6,572 nucleotides of DNA from Massilia sp. Lineage in GTDB: Bacteria; Pseudomonadota; Gammaproteobacteria; Burkholderiales; Burkholderiaceae_D. Both the position numbers and the translations under genes were made by a program. Location of the stretch: assembly GCA_003520365.1 (NCBI GenBank), contig DOUW01000375.1, forward strand, positions 1 through 6,572. The letters are read 5' to 3'. Positions within the stretch are counted from its first letter, which is position 1; every line of letters begins with the position of its first letter. Under the pieces are notes generated by a model that was given only the letters and a program-made list of their open reading frames with translations, made no database searches and was not told where the DNA came from. This document shows, in pieces, positions 1-4,104 of the stretch.

Positions 1-135
1 CACCCACCCGATGCCCGAACGCGGCACGGTCGCGCCGGCCACCCACGTGCCTTCGACCGCGGTCAGCGCCTCGTCGCGCGCGCTGGCGGCGGCAAAGGCG
101 CGCGAAGAACAGGCACAGGGTGCGAAAAAAGACAC
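1..135 (-). CDS. Possible 5' end of a leftward gene, partial, function unknown
   Basis: This is a tentative reading. In the minus frame whose last complete codon covers positions 1-3, the sequence is open from a stop at 178-180 to the left edge. A GTG at 133-135 would give about 45 residues: a short Ala/Cys-rich leader, then RDEALTAVEGTWVAGATVPR. From about residue 12 onward nearly all codons end in G or C, as in the real genes here. No Shine-Dalgarno sequence precedes the GTG. Just upstream, a different minus frame encodes a better signal-peptide-like hydrophobic run (LASVLRVFFRTLCLFFA) that also has GC-rich third positions, so the true gene may be frameshifted around positions 90-105. A competing plus-strand reading (2-199, Ala/Gln-rich, ending in TGA) also exists. 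I recognise no family in either reading. Confidence 0.28.
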   Translation of the reverse strand, partial: MSFFAPCACSSRAFAAASARDEALTAVEGTWVAGATVPRSGIGWV

Positions 136-345
136 GCAGGACGGATGCCAGCCGGCGGCCCAGCAGGCCGCCCCGGTTCAGGGCGCGCAGAAGGGTTGAG
201 CGAGGAGGGTGCGGCAATCTTGCACCGGAAGCGTGCGTTATGCGCCGCCTGCGCACCCGCATGATGCGCTGCGACATAATGGTCCGGCCGGGTGTGGGGT
301 GGATTGGTTGTCAGGACGCAGTACGTAGGAGAGGGCCGACGTGCT
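136..345. other. Intergenic stretch without a recognised gene
   Basis: I see no reading frame with both a good start and the codon bias of the neighbouring genes. A GAGGAGGG run at about 203-210 resembles a ribosome-binding site but has no start codon at a suitable distance. The minus-strand sequence contains CATTAT near 274-279, which could be a weak -10 element for the leftward reading at the window edge, but there is no good -35 partner. Confidence 0.4.
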
Positions 346-363
346 TACGGTAGTTTTACCGTA
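346..363. promoter_or_regulatory. Perfect 7-bp inverted repeat abutting the small-RNA promoter (candidate operator)
   Basis: TACGGTA (346-352) and TACCGTA (357-363) form a perfect inverted repeat around the 4-nt spacer GTTT. The half-site centres are 11 bp apart, one helical turn, which suits a dimeric regulator binding one face of DNA. The repeat ends one base before the -35 hexamer at 364. It could be an activator site just upstream of the promoter or a repressor site. I do not recognise the motif as that of a named regulator. There is no T-run, so it is unlikely to be a terminator. Confidence 0.5.
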
Positions 364-392
364 TTGCACTGCACAAAAAACCACGTTATATT
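364..392 (+). promoter_or_regulatory. Sigma70-type promoter of a short rightward transcript
   Basis: TTGCAC (364-369) matches the -35 consensus at four of six positions, TTG and the A. TATATT (387-392) matches the -10 consensus at five of six. The spacer is exactly 17 nt. The element stands out as an AT-rich island in very GC-rich DNA. Transcription would begin near 398-400. No coding sequence follows on this strand, and a strong terminator lies about 40-70 nt downstream, so the promoter appears dedicated to a small RNA. Confidence 0.65.
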
Positions 393-398
393 AGAACC

Positions 399-468
399 GT
401 CTCCTCCAGTTTTTCTCCGAAATACTGGATTGCCGCCCGCTACCGCCAGGTACGCGGGCGTTTTTTTT
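399..468 (+). ncRNA. Candidate small regulatory RNA of about 70 nt with CU-rich seed
   Basis: The RNA is inferred from a near-consensus promoter immediately upstream and an intrinsic terminator at its end; the 70-nt span between them has no ATG and no plausible small ORF. The 5' part reads GUCUCCUCC, complementary to the GGAGGAGA form of a ribosome-binding site. It runs into a first hairpin with stem UCCAGU (405-410) and ACUGGA (424-429), extended past a U-U mismatch by UUU/AAA. The apical loop CUCCG (415-419) is again anti-Shine-Dalgarno-like. The second hairpin is the terminator, with an eight-U tail of the kind that Hfq-binding small RNAs of proteobacteria usually have. By analogy with CU-rich small RNAs, it could repress several mRNAs by pairing at their translation starts. 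The targets, Hfq dependence and exact 5' end are inference. I do not recognise it as a named RNA. Confidence 0.55.
434..468 (+). terminator. Strong intrinsic terminator of the candidate small RNA
   Basis: CGCCCGC (434-440) pairs with GCGGGCG (454-460), and TACC (441-444) pairs with GGTA (449-452). The loop is GCCA and one C at 453 is bulged. Eight consecutive T follow at 461-468. The stem of 7 plus 4 bp with an uninterrupted T-run is a textbook Rho-independent terminator for plus-strand transcription. The opposite strand has no T-run, so it is unidirectional. Confidence 0.85.
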
Positions 469-494
469 GCCTGATTATGGGCCAGGGGGCGATC

Positions 495-522
495 CGTAGG
501 GTGGGCGCCCCGTGCCCACGCG
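495..522 (+). repeat. Palindromic repeat copy 1 (CGTAGGGTGGGC type)
   Basis: The copy starts with CGTAGGGTGGGC, followed by GCCC and CGTGCCCACGCG. Within it GTGGGC (501-506) and GCCCAC (514-519) pair as a short hairpin. It is nearly identical to the reverse complement of copy 2, differing only in the loop, GCCC in place of ACT. Confidence 0.7.
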
Positions 523-664
523 TTACGGTCAGGTCCGCAAGTCGATGACAGTAAGGTGTCGCCCGCAACGTATGCGATGGACAGAACCCTTTGCATCGAG
601 CGCGGTTTCGCTCGGCGTTTGCGGGCGATATGTTCTGGCAAACGAGGCAGGGATGCGCACGAAA

Positions 665-691
665 CGCGTGGGCACGAGTGCCCACCCTACG
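665..691 (-). repeat. Palindromic repeat copy 2, inverted relative to copy 1
   Basis: On the plus strand it reads CGCGTGGGCACGAGTGCCCA followed by CCCTACG. Its reverse complement starts CGTAGGGTGGGCACTCGTGC. It sits 9 bp downstream of the dioxygenase stop codon, the usual position for REP-like sequences at gene 3' ends, where its hairpin could protect the mRNA or help end transcription. Confidence 0.7.
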
Positions 692-700
692 TTGGCGTGC

Positions 701-1438
701 TTAAGCGTCTTCGCCCTGGAACGCGCCGGCGCGCCAGGTCAGCACCAGCGTATCGCGGTGCCCGTGCTCGTCCAGCGGCTGGATCGGCGTCGATTCGTGA
801 ATGACGGCGGCGTCGTCGAGCAGCAGCATGGTCCACGGCTCGGTCATGGTGAAGCGCTGGCCGCGCGGGCCGTCCGCTTCGAACACGCGGGTCTCGCCGC
901 CCTTGATGCCGGCGCGGCCGATCAGGATCACGGCGACGAAGTCGACGCCGTCGCGGTGCGCGCCTTCCGGCGTCGGGCGGCCGATGCCGTCGGCGGTATC
1001 GATGCGGAACTGGTGCGCTTCCACATACCAGGGCTGCTCGCCCTTCACCCTGGAGCAGACCGCGCCCAGCGCGCGCAGCAATTGCTGCCAGGCCGGCTGG
1101 GCGATGGTCGTGTCCTCGACCGGTTCGAACAGGCGGTGCATGCCGCCGTGCAGGGCGTTGTACTCGACCGGCTGCCAGTGCGCGCGGTGCGGCGTCTGCG
1201 TCAGCGCTTCTCCGCTGTCGACGAAGCAGGAATGGCGGCGGCGCCGGTAGCGGCCGCCGTCCTTCAGGTAGTTGTCGAGTTCGAGATGGTCCCAGCTCGG
1301 CGCCAACGCCTGCAGTTCGTCCAGCGTGCAGCCGGACAGGGCGGCGACGTCGCGCGGACGCAGCAGCGCATAGCCTTCGATGCGCAGGGCGTCGACGAGG
1401 CGGGAAGGATCGGTATAGGGTGGTTCGGAAGTGATCAT
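701..1438 (-). CDS. 2-oxoglutarate/Fe(II)-dependent dioxygenase, 2OG-Fe_Oxy_2 (isoleucine dioxygenase-like) family
   Basis: This is a 245-residue cytoplasmic protein with no signal peptide. The iron-binding facial triad is visible as H161-x-D163 (in EGAHRDGVDF) and H214 (in AVIHESTPI), on a double-stranded beta-helix core. R228, 14 residues after the distal His (HRDTLVLTW), is the expected 2-oxoglutarate carboxylate ligand. The N-terminal RYRRRRHSCF segment (63-72) and the GGETRVFE strand (180-187) also fit the family, which includes bacterial enzymes hydroxylating free amino acids such as isoleucine. The enzyme would couple 2-oxoglutarate decarboxylation to hydroxylation of a small substrate, probably an amino acid; the substrate is not readable. 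The ATG at 1438 is the natural start (MITSEPPYTDP). No clear Shine-Dalgarno precedes it, but TACGCT ends 6 nt before the ATG, so leaderless initiation is possible. A terminator-like hairpin separates it from the upstream operon, so it is probably its own unit. Confidence 0.88.
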   Translation of the reverse strand: MITSEPPYTDPSRLVDALRIEGYALLRPRDVAALSGCTLDELQALAPSWDHLELDNYLKDGGRYRRRRHSCFVDSGEALTQTPHRAHWQPVEYNALHGGMHRLFEPVEDTTIAQPAWQQLLRALGAVCSRVKGEQPWYVEAHQFRIDTADGIGRPTPEGAHRDGVDFVAVILIGRAGIKGGETRVFEADGPRGQRFTMTEPWTMLLLDDAAVIHESTPIQPLDEHGHRDTLVLTWRAGAFQGEDA

Positions 1439-1473
1439 CCCGGTAGCGTAGCACTTTTCCCAGGGGGCGGTGA

Positions 1474-1496
1474 AAGAGGCGGCCCCGCCGCCTCTT
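1474..1496 (-). terminator. Hairpin likely ending the metallopeptidase-receptor operon
   Basis: AAGAGGCGGC (1474-1483) and GCCGCCTCTT (1487-1496) form a perfect 10-bp stem with a 3-nt loop. On the minus strand it begins about 40 nt after the receptor stop, and the descending arm ends in CTCTT followed by TC, which gives only a weak T-run. The position between two same-strand genes favours a terminator for the receptor operon. The weak T-tract leaves room for read-through into the dioxygenase gene. Confidence 0.6.
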
Positions 1497-1499
1497 GTT

Positions 1500-1538
1500 C
1501 TACGTCAACTCCCTACGTCAATTCGCTACGTCAACTTT
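1500..1538. repeat. Three tandem 13-bp direct repeats just after the receptor stop
   Basis: CTACGTCAACTCC (1500-1512), CTACGTCAATTCG (1513-1525) and CTACGTCAACTTT (1526-1538) are contiguous copies with an invariant CTACGTCAA core. On the minus strand each copy carries TTGACGTAG. They fill the whole gap between the receptor stop codon and the terminator hairpin. Replication slippage is the simplest origin. A role as a protein-binding array or an mRNA 3'-end element is speculative. TTGACG resembles a -35 hexamer, but no -10 lies at a suitable distance. Confidence 0.75.
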
Positions 1539-3595
1539 CACCAGGTCTTGGTGAGCGTCACGCGGAACGAGCGCGGCTCGATCGGATGGAAGTGGATGTC
1601 CTCGCGCGCGTCAACCTCGCCTGCCAGCTGCGAGGCATAGAAGTAGTCGATCGCGGAGTCGCGCCGGTTGGCCAGGTTGAAGCCCTCGAGTTCGAGCTGC
1701 ATGTCCTTGCCGATGCGGTAGCCGATCCGGCCGTTGAGCGTGGTGCTGGCGTGCGAGCGCACGCTGTTGTCCTCGATCAGCGGACGCGGGCCGAAGTAGC
1801 GCAGGCGCAGCGCGCCCGACCACGGTCCGACCTTGTCGACGGTGAGGGCGAACTGGCCCACGCCTTCCACCGCACCGGGGATCCGGTTCCCATCCGGGTT
1901 GCCGCCACGCGAGCGGGCACGCGCAAAGGCGGCGTCGAAGTCGACCGCCAGCCATTTCAGGGGCCGCCAGTAGTTCGAGAACTCGATGCCATAGCGGCGG
2001 CTGGCGTCGCCCGCTTCCGTCATGCCGGCGTCGCCGATGTAGGTCAGCTCGGAGTCGAAGTCGAGCTTGTACAGCGACACGGCGGTCTGCATCTTCGGGA
2101 TCGCTTCCGTGCGCAGGCCGAGTTCCATGCCGCGCGAACGCACCAGGCCCGGCGTGCGCTCGACGCTTTCCAAGGTCGCGGGGTCGATGCCGGCGACCGT
2201 GCCGCGCGCGTCGTTGCTGTGGAAGCCGTGGCCGTAGTTCAGGTAGAACTCGGTCGAATCGAGCGGCGCCAGGATCAGGCTGAGCGAGGGGCTGAGCTGG
2301 GTGTCGCTGGCGCGGCCGCTGTTTTCCAGGCGGTCGCTGCGCACGTCGAAGCGGTAGCGGTCGGCGCGCACGCCGGCCACGGTGCGCACCACCTCGTTCC
2401 AGCGCGTGGCGCTCTCGACGAACAGGCCGCCGCTGGTCTCGACGATGTGGTCCTCGCGCGTGGTCGACAGCACCTGGCGCGCGCGCGTGTTGTAGAGCCC
2501 ATTGAAGATGTTGTCGTTCTGCAGGCGCGCGCCGACCGTCAGGTCCGAGGCCATGGTCTCGCCGCGGTGCACGTGCCAGGTCTGGGTCGCATCCAGGCCG
2601 CTGGTGACGCGCCGGTCCGGCTGGGCGAACTGGTCGCCGTCGACCGGGTCGTTCATGAAATAGGTGAAATTCGAGAACAGGTCGAGCTGGTTGCGGATCA
2701 CGTAGGCACTCAGCTTCGAGGCCGAATCGGCGTCGGTCTGGCGCCAGATGCCCGACAGGCTGTAGCGGCGCGCATTGCCGCCGTCGGTGTCGTCGATGGC
2801 ATCGAAGCGGCCCAGCGTGCCATCCTGGACCGCGCGCAGCGGGATCTGGTCGGTGGCGTTCCAGCGGCCGCGGTAGGCCATCGCCGTGACGCTCCAGCCG
2901 TTGTTGGCGAAGCCGCGGCTGTAGCGCAGCACGGCGTTGGTCTTGCGGTAGTCGTCCGGGCGCGTCCACGGGCCGTCGTTCTTCATCGCCTCGATCGCAT
3001 ACAGCAGCACGCCGCCGGCCACTTCGGGCGCGCCGGCAACCACGCCGCGCGCGAAGCCGTCCTGGCCCAGCGTGACGCTGGCGATGTCCTTCACCAGGCG
3101 GTTGGCGTAGCTGATCTCGGCGCTGCCGGCCGAGGAAAAGTCGCCGCTGCGCGCCGAGTACGGACCCTTGCGGTAATCGAGGCGGCCGACCAGTTCCGGG
3201 ATCAGGAAGTTGACGTCGGTCCAGCCCTGGCCGTGGGCGTGGCTGCGCTGGTTGACCGGCATGCCGTCGACCCAGGTCGCGAGATCGGTGCCGTGGTCGA
3301 GGTTGAAGCCGCGCAGGTAGAACTGGTTGGCCTTGCCTTCGCCGCTATGCTGGCTGGCGATCAGGCCGGGCATGGCTTCCAGCATTTCGCCGGGACGGTA
3401 GGCGGTGCGCGCGGCCAGCTCCTTCTGGCCGACGGTGCCGGCGTTGGCGGAATCGGCAATGCCGAGCTGGCTCATGCGCGAACCTTCGACCAGCACGCGC
3501 TGCAGCACGAGGTCGTCCGCCTGCGCGGCGTGATGAATGAATAATGCAGGCAAGGCGCAGAGTAGCGCACAGGGTAGGGGGCGAAGCTGGATCAT
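1538..3595 (-). CDS. TonB-dependent outer-membrane receptor
   Basis: The product has 685 residues, a normal size for the family. Residues 1-26 form a signal peptide (hydrophobic core CALLCALPALF, cleavage after AQA). A TonB-box-like LVLQRVLVEGSR (29-40) follows. The plug domain then shows MLEAMPGLIASQ, NQFYLRGFNLDHGTD and TWVDGMPVNQRSHAHGQGW (about 71-125). The rest reads as alternating amphipathic strands of a 22-stranded barrel. The C-terminus has FNLANRRDSAIDYFYASQLA, DIHFHPIEPRSFRVTL and ends in KTW, the terminal aromatic residue used for outer-membrane assembly. It would import a ligand using TonB-ExbBD energy. The SHAHGQG and IHFHP motifs suggest a distinct subfamily, and the clustered histidines raise a metal or metal-complex ligand as a possibility; this is inference. 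It is the last gene of the operon, and its ATG overlaps the preceding stop as ATGA. Confidence 0.93.
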   Translation of the reverse strand: MIQLRPLPCALLCALPALFIHHAAQADDLVLQRVLVEGSRMSQLGIADSANAGTVGQKELAARTAYRPGEMLEAMPGLIASQHSGEGKANQFYLRGFNLDHGTDLATWVDGMPVNQRSHAHGQGWTDVNFLIPELVGRLDYRKGPYSARSGDFSSAGSAEISYANRLVKDIASVTLGQDGFARGVVAGAPEVAGGVLLYAIEAMKNDGPWTRPDDYRKTNAVLRYSRGFANNGWSVTAMAYRGRWNATDQIPLRAVQDGTLGRFDAIDDTDGGNARRYSLSGIWRQTDADSASKLSAYVIRNQLDLFSNFTYFMNDPVDGDQFAQPDRRVTSGLDATQTWHVHRGETMASDLTVGARLQNDNIFNGLYNTRARQVLSTTREDHIVETSGGLFVESATRWNEVVRTVAGVRADRYRFDVRSDRLENSGRASDTQLSPSLSLILAPLDSTEFYLNYGHGFHSNDARGTVAGIDPATLESVERTPGLVRSRGMELGLRTEAIPKMQTAVSLYKLDFDSELTYIGDAGMTEAGDASRRYGIEFSNYWRPLKWLAVDFDAAFARARSRGGNPDGNRIPGAVEGVGQFALTVDKVGPWSGALRLRYFGPRPLIEDNSVRSHASTTLNGRIGYRIGKDMQLELEGFNLANRRDSAIDYFYASQLAGEVDAREDIHFHPIEPRSFRVTLTKTW

Positions 3596-4104
3596 GGTAT
3601 TTCCGGGCGGGTCGGCTGTTCTGTTTTGTCGCGGTCGAAGGTGAGGGTGCGCACGGCGTTGCCCTCGTTGAGGTTGACGGTGTTGACCTGGTCGGGCAGG
3701 AAGTCGGTCAGCACCTCGTGGTGCACGGCGCCGGCCTTCCACAGCGGGGTCTGCTCGACTTCCTGGTAGATCGTCACGTAGTCGGCATTGACCGAGACGC
3801 CGACCCAGCGCACGGGGAGGCGCGTCCTGTCCCGGCCGTACAGCCAGAAGCGCCCGTCGATGTACTTGCGCAGCACGTCCTGGTCGTCCGGCTCGGACAG
3901 GTCGAACTGGCGCCCGTACATGTTGGCCAACAGGCCATCGATGTCGTGCGCCATGTAGGTGTGGACGATCTCGGTGCTGCCGGTGCGGGCATTGAAGGAG
4001 ATGTCCGTCATCCCCGCATGGAAGCGGTGCGCCCATGCCGCCGTGCTCGCGCACAGCAGCAGGCTCGCCGCCAACAGCGCCCACCACTTCGGCCAGCGCA
4101 TCAT
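3592..4104 (-). CDS. Exported DUF6702-like protein
   Basis: This 170-residue protein has a signal peptide (residues 1-25, MMRWPKWWALLAASLLL core, cleavage after AWA). The Cys at 18 is not in a proper lipobox (LLLC), so a lipoprotein is unlikely. The mature part of about 145 residues starts HRFHAGMTDISFNARTGSTE and continues with IVHTYMAHDIDGLL, a layout I associate with the DUF6702 family of periplasmic beta-rich proteins. It ends with NTVNLNEGNAVRTLTFDRDK. No catalytic motif is evident. If cleaved as predicted, His26 becomes the free N-terminus, with H29, H48, H53, H128 and H129 also present, so metal binding is conceivable. The start ATG overlaps the peptidase stop by 4 nt and the gene's own stop overlaps the receptor start by 4 nt. 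That places it as the coupled middle gene and points to a role with the peptidase and receptor. Its function is unknown. Confidence 0.85.
   Translation of the reverse strand: MMRWPKWWALLAASLLLCASTAAWAHRFHAGMTDISFNARTGSTEIVHTYMAHDIDGLLANMYGRQFDLSEPDDQDVLRKYIDGRFWLYGRDRTRLPVRWVGVSVNADYVTIYQEVEQTPLWKAGAVHHEVLTDFLPDQVNTVNLNEGNAVRTLTFDRDKTEQPTRPEIP

Larger units (their letters stand above)
495..691. repeat. REPIN/BIME-like element: inverted pair of palindromic repeats
   Basis: Two copies of a palindromic repeat in opposite orientation bound a 142-bp spacer. The spacer is itself partly palindromic: TCGCCCGCAACG (559-570) is complementary to CGTTTGCGGGCGA (616-628) apart from one extra base, and CGAGCG/CGCTCG (597-602, 609-614) forms a central hairpin. 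The full 197-bp element could fold as a long cruciform or RNA hairpin. Known REPINs are non-autonomous elements mobilised by REP-associated (RAYT) transposases; assigning this one to that class is inference. It has no coding potential. It lies between the small-RNA unit and the 3' end of the dioxygenase gene and may also act as a transcript end or stabiliser. Confidence 0.6.

Noticed and set aside
11..199. 62-codon plus-strand ORF
   Set aside because: It is Ala/Gln-rich with no recognisable motif and no ribosome site before its ATG. It may be the tail of a gene entering from the left, but the minus-strand reading has somewhat better codon bias. Left undecided rather than called.
345..685. Minus-strand ORFs of 98 and 81 codons across the small RNA and repeat region
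   Set aside because: They run through the terminator and palindromic repeat, lack ribosome sites and do not show the codon bias of the real genes.
1500..1538. CRISPR-like array or tandem promoters from the three TTGACG copies
   Set aside because: The repeats are contiguous 13-mers without spacers, so not CRISPR. No -10 box lies 16-18 nt downstream of any copy; that space is filled by the next copy or the terminator stem.
1611..2969. 452-residue minus-strand ORF overlapping the receptor gene in another frame
   Set aside because: It is Arg/Pro-rich out-of-frame translation of the receptor coding sequence.
512..3544. 1010-residue open frame on the plus strand
   Set aside because: It lies antisense to the dioxygenase and receptor genes, spans their intergenic gap and a palindromic repeat, and has an Arg/Val/Ala/His-rich composition without domains. 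It is an open frame produced by high GC content opposite real genes.
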